NCBI GenBank assembly: GCA_903901975.1
Contig: CAIUTB010000092.1
Span: 1 to 36,327 of the forward strand
Source: an uncultured Bacteroidales bacterium
Lineage (GTDB): Bacteria > Bacteroidota > Bacteroidia > Bacteroidales > Paludibacteraceae
Length of the DNA: 36,327 nucleotides
Direction of reading: 5' to 3'
Shown: in pieces, positions 1 through 8,051 of the stretch
How positions within the stretch are numbered: the stretch's first letter is position 1
Layout: every line of letters starts with the position of its first letter
The notes under the pieces: generated by a model
Database searches by the model: none
Told to the model about the DNA's origin: nothing
What the model saw: the letters and a program-made list of their open reading frames with translations, nothing else
Position numbers and translations under genes: made by a program

Positions 1-1
1 A

Positions 2-61
2 GCGAAACTAAATGCTCCTGAACATTTCAACAACGACCCGTTTAAGACGAATCAGGTCTGA
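2..61 (+). CDS. 3' end of an unidentified plus-strand gene
   Basis: Only the last 19 codons are in the window. Frame 2 reads AKLNAPEHFNNDPFKTNQV and then TGA at 59-61. The composition looks like a normal cytoplasmic C-terminus, and a terminator hairpin stands 48 bases downstream in the right orientation, which supports a real gene end. The fragment is too short to assign to a family. Frames 1 and 3 cannot be excluded by length alone. Confidence 0.5.
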   Translation, partial: AKLNAPEHFNNDPFKTNQV

Positions 62-108
62 AATGAATTATTCGGTTTACTCTGATTGATTAGTTTCTTA
101 AAGGAATG

Positions 109-145
109 AAAGGATGTTTGATTTAAAGTCAGACATCCTTTTTTG
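109..145 (+). terminator. Rho-independent terminator, probably used from both sides
   Basis: A 13-bp stem (109-121 with 129-141, one G-T pair) encloses a 7-base loop and runs into a T stretch (139-144) on the plus strand. It ends the gene whose tail is at 2-61. The complementary hairpin also follows the last gene of the convergent minus-strand cluster, though the T-run on that side is weaker. Confidence 0.8.
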
Positions 146-155
146 TATTCATTTA

Positions 156-1439
156 TCACCAGGTCGTAATATACTCTTTCTGATATATTCTGATTTTTCC
201 GGTTTGTTTTCCATTGTCAGACGAATATGTAATTGAACCATTCAGCTTGTTCTCGGGATGCAGTACAGTTGAAACCGGAGTTGTCAGACGGGGAATAGTA
301 AATTCAAGCACATGAATTCCCTTGCCTGAAAAAGTTTCATTTAAAGCTACATCGCTAATAAGTCCGTATTGTTTCCAGTCGAATGTGATGTTTGTAATAG
401 TAACCGGACTATTGAATTTTGAGTTCAGTTCTATTTTACATTTTGCATTGCTAATTGATTCGCCTTCCCGGTTGCCATCACTTATTCTGATTGTACCTAT
501 CAAATTCAAGTCGGCTTTGTTTTCAGTAAGGTCGAAGAAAAACGTTCGTTCTGATTTTGAAGCACCAAATGTATAGACTACTTTAATTCTATTGTCCACA
601 TCGCCATAGCATTCATCGTATCGGTAGTGTAACTCGCAAATCTCAGTGCCTAATTTTTTGTCTTCCACAATTGCACAGGGAGCTGAGATAATCGGTCTTG
701 CTGAAGTGCTAACCCGCTTATTGTTAATGTATAGCCCGTACCGAAGATTTCCAAGAATGCTTTCTTCATTTTGAATAATAACCGAAGCCAACAACGTGTT
801 GCATTTGTCAATAGCTATTTGAGCCTTTGTTTTACGTTGGTCAATAAAGGCATCGCAGAGCGAAGTTAGTGTGGCCTGACCATCCAAAATTTCTTCGATA
901 GTGGTAAAAATCTGCAATTTAGCCAGTATTTTTTCCAATTCGTCGGTTAGTTCCTGATCTTTCTGCTTAAACTCATAAACCAGTTGAGACAATTCGGTTG
1001 AGCTGAATGGATATTTTACAAAATACTGATAACTAATGTCTTTTGTCTGTTTGTCCAATCGTTTTTCCCAGTAACTGTCGCTCACATTTAGTTTCGAAAT
1101 ACCCATCAGGTAATTCTGTTTGCCCGATTTTGACGTGATTAGACTGGAATAAGTCTGAAATTGATGCGAAACCCTATCAGTAGTAATTTCAGCATTTTTC
1201 AACTCGGATGTTGATACAATATTATCTGCTACCGAGCTGACAATCTGAGCTTTTACATTTAGTATTGCATTGTCCTGAGCCTGTTGAATGGTCATTCCGG
1301 CACCGATTCCAACTACAAATCCTTTTTCAAGTTCCATAGTCCAATTTGGTTTTTTGCCATTTTTCTCAATTACAGTAAACTGAGCGAAAAGCAGCAAAGA
1401 ACAGCAAAGAAAAGCCAAAACTATTCCCTGTTTTTTCAT
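156..1439 (-). CDS. Exported LPP20/FlgT-N-like domain protein, last gene of the envelope cluster
   Basis: 427 aa. A signal peptide covers residues 1-19 (MKKQGIVLAF..LLLFA|Q). Residues 30-155 match the LPP20/FlgT-N pattern: KPNW, then GFVVGIGAGMTIQQAQDNA with Gly-rich strand and Ala-rich helix, then YWEK (123-126) and a YQYFVKYPFSSTEL strand-helix (137-150). Residues 156-220 are charged helix, probably a hairpin or short coiled coil. The rest (about 230-427) is beta-rich and unrecognised. It lies 8 bp downstream of the 358-aa gene, so the two are surely cotranscribed. LPP20-type proteins are envelope proteins or lipoproteins of generally unknown role. This one has no lipobox: the C12-C13 pair sits inside the hydrophobic core without a convincing lipobox. 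Confidence 0.85.
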   Translation of the reverse strand: MKKQGIVLAFLCCSLLLFAQFTVIEKNGKKPNWTMELEKGFVVGIGAGMTIQQAQDNAILNVKAQIVSSVADNIVSTSELKNAEITTDRVSHQFQTYSSLITSKSGKQNYLMGISKLNVSDSYWEKRLDKQTKDISYQYFVKYPFSSTELSQLVYEFKQKDQELTDELEKILAKLQIFTTIEEILDGQATLTSLCDAFIDQRKTKAQIAIDKCNTLLASVIIQNEESILGNLRYGLYINNKRVSTSARPIISAPCAIVEDKKLGTEICELHYRYDECYGDVDNRIKVVYTFGASKSERTFFFDLTENKADLNLIGTIRISDGNREGESISNAKCKIELNSKFNSPVTITNITFDWKQYGLISDVALNETFSGKGIHVLEFTIPRLTTPVSTVLHPENKLNGSITYSSDNGKQTGKIRIYQKEYITTW

Positions 1440-1447
1440 GGTATTGC

Positions 1448-2524
1448 TTATTTTGAAACATTTATGTTTTTAAAACGGAAAAAATTATCATTAATAAGGA
1501 AACGCAACATTTTTATTTCCTTCACTTTAGGGAATTCGCAAATCAACCCGGTGTTAACTTCAGGTATCAATGTAGCTTTCAGGAAGTAATTGTTTTTTTT
1601 GCCTCCAACAATCAGATTTTGAATTTTAATTTCTTCCCCTTTTTCATTAATTAAAAAGGTTTCGTAAATCTTGTAGAAATTCTGATCAAAATCACCTTCG
1701 TTTTTGTTGATTAGCTCAAAGAAAACAGTAGTAATATCACCAATAAGCCTACAACTTTTATAGCGGATGAAGATATTATTTCCCAGTTCCACTAATTCCT
1801 GACTTTCGGATGGAATTACTTTTTCTCTTGGTTCAACAAGCGGTTCTTCCCGTGGAATGGCAACGGGCATATTGGCGGCAATTTCCTGAGCAGTCAGATT
1901 GCATTTATCAAAACACTCCCGGCAAACGGACGGCACACCATTCAGCAAGTCCAGAGCTTCGTGGTATTTCCGTTGAGCAGCTAAACTTTTTGCTTTCGAA
2001 ATCACCAAATCGCAATGGGTATTATAATAGCCCAGAATGCCGTCTTTAGCTTTTTCAATCATCAATTTGTATTTCCCCGCTCGCTCTGTAAGCTGTTGAA
2101 ATGCTGATGTATAGGCTGCTTGTTGAGTTTTCCCAACTCCGGCAACTTCCTGAGAAGCTGTGGCATACACATTGCCCGAATAATAATCGGCCACATTGAA
2201 AATTACCTCCAATCTATAGGCAAACATGGCCGGTGTGGTGCCGGTTACATCGCTTTTAATTACTGAAACCTGGGGATAAATAACCACATAATTCATTCCT
2301 TCTACCGCACTCATACCATTCAGACTGACCATTGTTTTCATTTTGTTTAGCAAAATGTTCAATGAGGCTTCCGGATAGGTTTTATGTAATTCAGGAGGTA
2401 GCGTAGGAGCGATGGCAATACGTTGGTTGTCGTCGCTTTGCTGGGCGTTATTCTGCGAAATTGCTGTGTTACTGACGATCAATATGCAAATAATTGCTAT
2501 TATACTTCTTGTGAGTCGTTTCAT
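1448..2524 (-). CDS. Exported protein with CsgG/FlgT-like N-terminal region and TPR-like helical hairpin
   Basis: 358 aa with a signal peptide (cleavage near AIS|Q, residue 23). Residues 35-150 alternate strands and helices (IAIAPTLPPEL, YVVIYPQVSVI, FAYRLEVIFNVADYYSG, an Ala-rich helix at 131-150) in a way that recalls the CsgG/TolB-N/FlgT-M group. This is a pattern judgement, not a family match. Residues 168-198 (ISKAKSLAAQRKYHEALDLL) look like one TPR hairpin, followed by a tight cysteine cluster, CRECFDKC at 201-208. After a Pro/Glu-rich linker (219-240) the C-terminal 110 residues look like an Ig-type beta sandwich. It sits 27 bp from the upstream gene and 8 bp from the downstream gene. 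Function unknown. Confidence 0.85.
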   Translation of the reverse strand: MKRLTRSIIAIICILIVSNTAISQNNAQQSDDNQRIAIAPTLPPELHKTYPEASLNILLNKMKTMVSLNGMSAVEGMNYVVIYPQVSVIKSDVTGTTPAMFAYRLEVIFNVADYYSGNVYATASQEVAGVGKTQQAAYTSAFQQLTERAGKYKLMIEKAKDGILGYYNTHCDLVISKAKSLAAQRKYHEALDLLNGVPSVCRECFDKCNLTAQEIAANMPVAIPREEPLVEPREKVIPSESQELVELGNNIFIRYKSCRLIGDITTVFFELINKNEGDFDQNFYKIYETFLINEKGEEIKIQNLIVGGKKNNYFLKATLIPEVNTGLICEFPKVKEIKMLRFLINDNFFRFKNINVSK

Positions 2525-2551
2525 ATATATCAGATTTTTGCTGGATTAAAC

Positions 2552-3523
2552 TTATTTCTCGCCAATGATTAACCACGCTTCGCCAAGTCCGCGTTGGTAT
2601 ATTTTAGTCACTATATTAAAAGGTGGAGCAGCCAGATATTTATTCAGATTGGTTACAAACCGTTTTGTATCCATAGCCACTTCACGACCGCTGCTGTAGG
2701 TATACATCATAGGGATGCGTACCTGATCCATTTTGAGAACGTTTTCTGTTGCATCAACCGTTGAAAACCGACCGGAAACCGTGTTGGTACTCATCCAGTT
2801 TTCAATATGTTGTGCCAGCGATTCTTTTTCTCCATTTGCAGTGAATTCAGTTTCCAAATCCACTTCTGAACCATTCCAAGCACGTACCACCACCACCACC
2901 TCACGACCATTTTTAAACATATCGTCGAAATGTTTACTCAACTGACCATTGAAACCATCCATTTGGCTCAACACAGCTTCTTCAAGCAATAAATCGGCTG
3001 TGGCGAACGAAGAAGGCGAACCAACTCCAGCAGCTGCTGCCACTTGTTTGTTGGTATAGGCATCCAGGCCTCTGAGGTTAAAGCTGATGATTTGGTTTGG
3101 TCCCTGCCGTTTGATGCTGTAATCAATATCCATAATGATATCAGCTTTTGCAGTGCGTTTCAGTACATCAATCGGGCTTTCCTTAATGGCAGCACCGGAA
3201 CTTTTCGATGACATCATACTCAATTCAGTACCTTCAGTATCGATGCTCTTCAGGGTTTGTTCCAGATCTTTCAGCGGGAAACTTCGATCAGACATTATAG
3301 CCCCCATTTTGGTAATTACCAACCGTATTTGGTCATTTTCCTGAAAGGCTTTTTTGTAATTGGGAATTTTCTGTTCCGCACCATTTATAGTTACTGTTGA
3401 AAAATAACCTTTTGATATGCAGAAATTATCGCTGGGAACAACCATAATTGTAGGCTTTTTAGCCTGACTGTAAGCTATTAAGCTCACCATAATTATTAAA
3501 AATATTAAAATCAGTTTTTTCAT
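2552..3523 (-). CDS. DUF6175-like exported protein with CsgG-like fold
   Basis: 323 aa with a signal peptide (MKKLILIFLIIMVSLIAYS|Q). The mature start KKPTIMVVPSDNFC is, as I recall it, typical of the Bacteroidota family DUF6175. That assignment is from memory and should be searched. The order is a strand (TIMVVPSD), a helix with an IRLVITKMGAIMSDR segment, a DLEQTLKSI helix, an ADIIMDIDYSIK strand and an ISFNLRGLDAYTNKQVA strand. This resembles the TolB-N/CsgG layout, in which a putative pore-former or adaptor senses or binds envelope partners. Residues 200-323 form a second alpha/beta half. It lies between other exported cluster genes with gaps of 27 and 40 bp. It has no lipobox. Confidence 0.85.
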   Translation of the reverse strand: MKKLILIFLIIMVSLIAYSQAKKPTIMVVPSDNFCISKGYFSTVTINGAEQKIPNYKKAFQENDQIRLVITKMGAIMSDRSFPLKDLEQTLKSIDTEGTELSMMSSKSSGAAIKESPIDVLKRTAKADIIMDIDYSIKRQGPNQIISFNLRGLDAYTNKQVAAAAGVGSPSSFATADLLLEEAVLSQMDGFNGQLSKHFDDMFKNGREVVVVVRAWNGSEVDLETEFTANGEKESLAQHIENWMSTNTVSGRFSTVDATENVLKMDQVRIPMMYTYSSGREVAMDTKRFVTNLNKYLAAPPFNIVTKIYQRGLGEAWLIIGEK

Positions 3524-3563
3524 ATTGTATTGTTTTAGTTATGCATTAGTACTTGTGAATTAA

Positions 3564-4073
3564 TTAAAATCCGGCATCAAGTTTCTTTGCAATACCCTTT
3601 TCTTCCAGGTATTTGCGAAGTCCGTCGTAATTAACCGAGGCACAAATAGCAACTTTGTAGCCTTTTTCCATTCGCACACGGTCATCACCGCTTGGAACAC
3701 CGTCGGTAGTGAGATTGATAAAGCTCAGATACATGCCTCCACTCTTAAAGAATGCATCGAAAAACTCTGCATTTTTCTCATACCCATCGATGCTGAGAAT
3801 TGCCGGAGTTGGTGCTGCTCCGTTACCACCAGATACACCCCGGAAAATCATGGCGGCAACTGCATCGCGTTTGGCATTATAAGCTGCAACTTCCGCATTT
3901 TTTCCGTAGCCCCACACTTTAATGGCTTTAGTCCCATCCTGTCCTACACCCAGACAACTAACTTCATAACTATACTGGCTGTGATACATCGCTTTTAAAT
4001 CACGTCTGGTTTGTGCTGTGGAAAGTAAAGCAACCAACGTAATCATAACAATAAAAATAACTTTTTTTCTCAT
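3564..4073 (-). CDS. Small exported LPP20-like protein
   Basis: 169 aa. The signal peptide ends near STA|Q (residue 20). The mature protein is essentially one LPP20-like domain: VSCLGVGQDGTKAIKVWGYG (38-57), then an Ala-rich helix AEVAAYNAKRDAVAAMIFRG (60-79), a variable loop (80-110) and a terminal strand-helix pair, GYKVAICASVNYDGLRKYL (138-156). It is the minimal version of the domain found in four other products of the cluster. It is followed after 40 bp by the DUF6175-like gene and preceded after 18 bp by the barrel gene. Function unknown. Confidence 0.85.
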   Translation of the reverse strand: MRKKVIFIVMITLVALLSTAQTRRDLKAMYHSQYSYEVSCLGVGQDGTKAIKVWGYGKNAEVAAYNAKRDAVAAMIFRGVSGGNGAAPTPAILSIDGYEKNAEFFDAFFKSGGMYLSFINLTTDGVPSGDDRVRMEKGYKVAICASVNYDGLRKYLEEKGIAKKLDAGF

Positions 4074-4091
4074 ATTCTTTGAATTTAAAGA

Positions 4092-5801
4092 TTATAACTC
4101 GTAACGAATTCCTAGTTCTACAGCCAGACCGCTTCTGCCATTAAAGTAATAATCGTATGTATGTGCGTAATCAGAAGTGACATCACCCACTTTTTGATAC
4201 GCATTCCCTACTAAATTATACAAATTTACCGTTCCAACTACCTGTAGATTGTATAAAATGTTGACCGTGGCATAAGCACCGATATTTAGAAAGGCCGTAT
4301 TTACGGAAGTATCATCAGTCCAGTTGGGTGATTTAGCAGCTTCTACTCCGTATGAAACAAAAGGAGCGACTGAAAAATTACGAAGAAAATAAAATCCTTT
4401 CGAAATTCCATACTGCATTCGGGTAAACGAATAATCATATCCACCATAATTTCCAGCATCAAAAGATGCTGTGAAAAATGCTTTGAGTTGCGTAATTTTG
4501 ATTAGGTTTTTAGAATTACCCGGTACGAAATGAGACAATGTGGCAATATTTTCCTCAGCTTTCAGATAGAAACCACTCATACCACCAATCAAAGAGCCAT
4601 ATCCGGCTGATAGACCTAGTCCGACATCATTCCGTTGTTGCATAGTCATTCCGGGTTCAAGTTTTTTTCCTGCAGTCTGATAAAACCTCGATTGTTCAGT
4701 CGCTGCGGTAGTTGCAACTACTGAATTATTCTCTACTTTAGCCACAAATACTACTCCCTTGCGTTGTGAAGTTGTTTCGCCTTTCGAATTCTGAATGTTT
4801 TCAAGCACAAAAAAGCGTTGATCAACAGCCAGGCCTTCTTTGGTTCCAATTTTTGCACGAATTGGTTGCACGGCATATACTGATGTTTTCACCCTAAATG
4901 GTTCATAATTCGTTTCGATTTCATATAAAGCTGAAATAAGGGCAGAGTGAAGCAGTTTGCTGAACAATGCTTCTCTGCCAAGTTGTACTGTTGGTGCTAA
5001 TAATTGTCCGGGATTGTATTGTGTGCCATTAGCCTGAGATTTTACTGAAGTCACATAACTAAAACCAAATTTCGAATTATCGAAAAGTGTTTTTTTGTAT
5101 TCCCTGACAGCATTGTTATCGTCACTATATATCCACATTTTATCGTAAAGGCTGTCGACATTTGACGGTTCAATACGGTAGAGATAAGAAAGTACATCGC
5201 CTTTCCAACCATTTTGAGTCCGGTCGACTGGTTTAAATACAGTTCCGGCATAGGCTGCAGATTTACGATTTGCAGCATCCTGAGCATCATAATATTCCTG
5301 CATCGACACAACATTACGGAGGTCGATAACCTGAATATATGAGTTGTTAACCAATGACCGCCCTGTATCTTTTATCTTATTTAATCCGATTTTAGATGCC
5401 GATGCTTTCATCATTTCTTCAACAGTGGCGTTGTAAAGTCCACGTTTGCCAATCAGTGTCATGTCGAAATCACCGTTTGGAGAGCGTGAAAACAAGCTTG
5501 CCATAATTTTATTGGCTAACTTTGATCGATCAATGGCCTGAAGAATTTGATTTTGATTCGATTCTGAAGCTAGCCACTTGACATTTTGTGAGTTGTCGTC
5601 ATACTTTTCGGGAATAGCCAGACTGCCGGTAGCGTTTTTGATATCACGGATATAAGCTCCGTTGTTATCCAAAATAAGCACTGTGAGTGCATTGCGGTCG
5701 TAGTGTGAAGGAATCATTCCTTTGTTGGAAGTGGCTACCTGGGCCGCTAATGTAAGTGTTCCAACGAAAAGAAGGAACAAGGGAAAAACATTTTTTCTCA
5801 T
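4092..5801 (-). CDS. Outer-membrane barrel protein with FlgT-C-like domain
   Basis: 569 aa with a signal peptide (cleavage near LAA|Q, residue 20). Residues 35-290 form a mixed alpha/beta periplasmic part with a VLILDNNGAYIRDI strand and a SYIQVIDLRNVV segment. Residues 305-390 read like the small beta-barrel found at the C-terminus of FlgT-type proteins: AKIGTKEGLAVDQRFFVLEN, then RKGVVFVAKVENNSVV. From about 393 to 569, alternating amphipathic strands (GLGLSAGYGSLIGGMSG, ..GLAVELGIRYEL) indicate an 8-10-strand outer-membrane barrel. It is the first gene of the probable 5801->156 unit and could anchor the LPP20/CsgG-like partners encoded after it. That anchoring role is inference. Confidence 0.85.
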   Translation of the reverse strand: MRKNVFPLFLLFVGTLTLAAQVATSNKGMIPSHYDRNALTVLILDNNGAYIRDIKNATGSLAIPEKYDDNSQNVKWLASESNQNQILQAIDRSKLANKIMASLFSRSPNGDFDMTLIGKRGLYNATVEEMMKASASKIGLNKIKDTGRSLVNNSYIQVIDLRNVVSMQEYYDAQDAANRKSAAYAGTVFKPVDRTQNGWKGDVLSYLYRIEPSNVDSLYDKMWIYSDDNNAVREYKKTLFDNSKFGFSYVTSVKSQANGTQYNPGQLLAPTVQLGREALFSKLLHSALISALYEIETNYEPFRVKTSVYAVQPIRAKIGTKEGLAVDQRFFVLENIQNSKGETTSQRKGVVFVAKVENNSVVATTAATEQSRFYQTAGKKLEPGMTMQQRNDVGLGLSAGYGSLIGGMSGFYLKAEENIATLSHFVPGNSKNLIKITQLKAFFTASFDAGNYGGYDYSFTRMQYGISKGFYFLRNFSVAPFVSYGVEAAKSPNWTDDTSVNTAFLNIGAYATVNILYNLQVVGTVNLYNLVGNAYQKVGDVTSDYAHTYDYYFNGRSGLAVELGIRYEL

Positions 5802-5884
5802 ACGGATTTGTTTTAAGGTGTTGTTTTATAGTGAATTGAAAGATTATACAATCAGAAAAACAAGACAAACAAAATGCGAAAATC

Positions 5885-5918
5885 AGAAAAAAAAGAAAGA
5901 GTTAACTTTTGAAGTTAA
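5885..5918 (-). terminator. Weak terminator-like hairpin between the two halves of the cluster
   Basis: The arms TTAACTT (5902-5908) and AAGTTAA (5912-5918) with a 3-base loop are followed on the minus strand by a T-rich run (5885-5897). The stem is short and AT-rich, so termination would be partial. A second hairpin (5981-6008) lies upstream of it. Confidence 0.4.
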
Positions 5919-5980
5919 AATATAATAAGCAAGTAAATATTTTGAGAAAATATTTTTATTTTGAAAATCAATGTAGTAAT

Positions 5981-6008
5981 GAAAGGTGTAACAACACTTC
6001 CACCTTTC
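5981..6008. repeat. Inverted repeat after the FISUMP/NHL gene
   Basis: GAAAGGTG (5981-5988) pairs with CACCTTTC (6001-6008) around a 12-base loop. It lies 22 bases past the stop codon of the 668-aa gene and lacks a T-run on the minus strand, so it may protect the mRNA 3' end rather than terminate. Confidence 0.4.
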
Positions 6009-6029
6009 TGAGTTAATCAATATTATAGT

Positions 6030-8036
6030 TTAATAAATAGTTAAATTGAATGTCGTTGAATAATTACCATATTCATTGATAGCTGTAACTGTATACGTTT
6101 TTGAAGAGCTACTTACTGTCGGTGTTCCGCTGATTGTACCGGTTGAGGTATCAAAGCTCAATCCTGCAGGTAATGCCGGGCTGATAAAATAACCGTATTG
6201 AGTGATTTTACGTATCATATTATTATACGAATCAGAGACAAACACATTCCAAGATGCATCTACTGCCACACCTCTTGGATTAAAAAAACTTGCAGCTGTT
6301 CCTGTAGCATTTGTAGAACCACTTGTTCCACTTCCTGCTAAAGTAGTAACCAGTCCTGTAGAAGTAATTTTACGGATCACCATATTTGGTCTGTCTGCCA
6401 CATAAACATTCCCCGAAGCATCCACAGCTACATCTTCTGGTTGATTGAAACTAGCTGCAACTCCCTGACCATTCACAACTCCCTGACTTCCACTTCCAGC
6501 TAAAGTACTAACCACTCCTGCTGATGTTATTTTTCGAATTTTATTATTACTCATATCTGTCACATAGACATTACCTAAAGCATCTACAACTAGACCTTTA
6601 GGATTATTGAAAGTAGCAGAAGTACCAACACCGTCAGTTGAACCAGGTATTCCTGATCCTGCAAAAGTAGTAACTACACCCGCTGAAGTAATTTTCCTAA
6701 TTTTGGAGTTAACCATATCACTCACATAAATATTACCGGATGCATCAACAGCTATTCCATAGGGATAGTTAAAACTTGCAGCAGTTCCAATACCGTCAGC
6801 AGAACCAGCAGTTCCACTACCAGCAAAAGTTGTTACCACTCCAGCTGATGTTATTTTCCGGATTTTATTATTTGCCGCATCGGCTACATATACATTCCCG
6901 GATGCATCTACAGCAACCCCATAAGCTTGGTTGAAACTTGCAGCAGTTCCAGTACCATTAGCAGAACCAGCAGTTCCACTGCCAGCTAAAGTTGTCACTA
7001 CTCCAGCTGAAGTTATTTTTCTAATTACATTATTTAAAGCATCGGCTACAAACACATTACCCGTAGCATCTACTGCCAAACTAAATGGTTGATAGAAACT
7101 TGCAGCAGTTCCTGTGCCATTAACTAAACCCGTTGCCCCACTTCCTGCAAAAGTAGAAACAACTGCTGATGAATAAACCAAACCACCTAAGTTTGTTGGA
7201 TAAATAGGAATAATCGGAGTTCCGTTATAATAAAAATAAGAACCCGAATAACTTATCATTGGGGTGTTGCTGGTATTTGCTACTTCATCTCTCACACAGC
7301 GAACAGATAATCCCCAACTTTTATATGTATAGTATCTGTCTAAACTGGTTTTATTGTAATCTATTTCCCGACCGTAAGCATTCAATGTATTGCTGGCATA
7401 TTCAGTACTTGTCCACCAAAAGGTGCTGTATCCAAAAGCATAAAATAAACCATCATCTTGTCTCCATCCTGATGGCAGAGCATTAAAACTATAAATATTT
7501 GTTGCTCCTGTATTTGGATAGGTCCAATGTGTTGTTCCTGTTTCTTTTAATTTTTCACCCGCTAAGCTGTCTATACCTAAATAATAAAACATTTCATCCC
7601 ATTCGTAATAAGTTGGAACGTGCCAACCTTTTGGAGCAATATTGCGAATGTCAGTAATTGCATACCAATTGTAGAGTTGACCATAGGTTTTTGAATTGGT
7701 ACTATTATTAAGAACTGAACAATATGCTCCTGATGTTAGTGCTCCCCATTGTGAGGTTCCGGTTACATTGCTTATAGAACTTCCATCCCTGTATTTAGTG
7801 CTCCTTAAGTTTTCAGCCATCCAAACCTGATTTCCAATAGTTACCGTATTGAATACGTTCCCGTCATTATCTGTATTTATTCCGGAATTTGAATCTGTTT
7901 TATTTGTTTTTGCAAAAGGAGATTCATCTAAACAGGCATTAAATAAGAATAAACTTCCCAAAAGGAATACTAATTTGCTGAAATTTACGCTGAATTTCAC
8001 TTTTCTATTTATCTTGTTTATCATAACTTTTTTCAT
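6030..8036 (-). CDS. Lipoprotein with FISUMP domain and six NHL repeats set inside an Ig-like (He_PIG) domain
   Basis: 668 aa. A lipoprotein signal (FLLGSLFLFNAC) puts the lipid Cys at 35. Residues 58-249 are a FISUMP domain: VTIGNQVWMAENL, GWHVPTYYEWDEM, FNALPSGWR, WWTSTEY and, at the end, SVRCVRD. Residues 292-612 hold six NHL-type propeller blades of about 55 residues, each with an FNxPxGVAVDASGNVYVAD-type strand pair and IRKITSAGVVTTLAGSG. Such repeats form a six-bladed beta-propeller that binds protein or ligand at the surface. The flanks ISYSGSYFYYNGTPIIPIYP (261-280) and ISPALPAGLSFDTSTGTISG (618-637) look like the two halves of one putative-Ig domain. It ends 15 bp before the 927-aa gene's territory, probably cotranscribed with it. 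A start 4 codons in (Met5) is also possible. Confidence 0.9.
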   Translation of the reverse strand: MKKVMINKINRKVKFSVNFSKLVFLLGSLFLFNACLDESPFAKTNKTDSNSGINTDNDGNVFNTVTIGNQVWMAENLRSTKYRDGSSISNVTGTSQWGALTSGAYCSVLNNSTNSKTYGQLYNWYAITDIRNIAPKGWHVPTYYEWDEMFYYLGIDSLAGEKLKETGTTHWTYPNTGATNIYSFNALPSGWRQDDGLFYAFGYSTFWWTSTEYASNTLNAYGREIDYNKTSLDRYYTYKSWGLSVRCVRDEVANTSNTPMISYSGSYFYYNGTPIIPIYPTNLGGLVYSSAVVSTFAGSGATGLVNGTGTAASFYQPFSLAVDATGNVFVADALNNVIRKITSAGVVTTLAGSGTAGSANGTGTAASFNQAYGVAVDASGNVYVADAANNKIRKITSAGVVTTFAGSGTAGSADGIGTAASFNYPYGIAVDASGNIYVSDMVNSKIRKITSAGVVTTFAGSGIPGSTDGVGTSATFNNPKGLVVDALGNVYVTDMSNNKIRKITSAGVVSTLAGSGSQGVVNGQGVAASFNQPEDVAVDASGNVYVADRPNMVIRKITSTGLVTTLAGSGTSGSTNATGTAASFFNPRGVAVDASWNVFVSDSYNNMIRKITQYGYFISPALPAGLSFDTSTGTISGTPTVSSSSKTYTVTAINEYGNYSTTFNLTIY
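6201..7163 (-). repeat. Six tandem ~165-bp coding repeats (NHL blades)
   Basis: Codons 292-612 of the FISUMP/NHL lipoprotein repeat with a period of about 54-55 codons. Phrases such as IRKITSAGVVTTLAGSG recur in nearly every unit and the underlying DNA is visibly similar, particularly in the central blades. The copies are diverged enough to be an old repeat family but alike enough for slippage or recombination. Confidence 0.85.
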
Positions 8037-8051
8037 AATTCTTAATTTTTA

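Larger units (their letters stand above)
5802..6029. other. 228-bp gap inside the cluster, probable boundary of two transcription units
   Basis: This AT-rich gap contains no ORF. It has two inverted repeats, listed separately, at 5902-5918 and 5981-6008. I found no good TAnnTTTG box on the minus strand for the downstream 569-aa gene; the nearest (TAATATTG, about 6017-6024) has one mismatch. Confidence 0.5.

Noticed and set aside
6201-7163. Regular repeats suggesting a CRISPR array or satellite
   Set aside because: The ~165-bp period is exactly one NHL blade and the frame is continuous, so it is a protein repeat.
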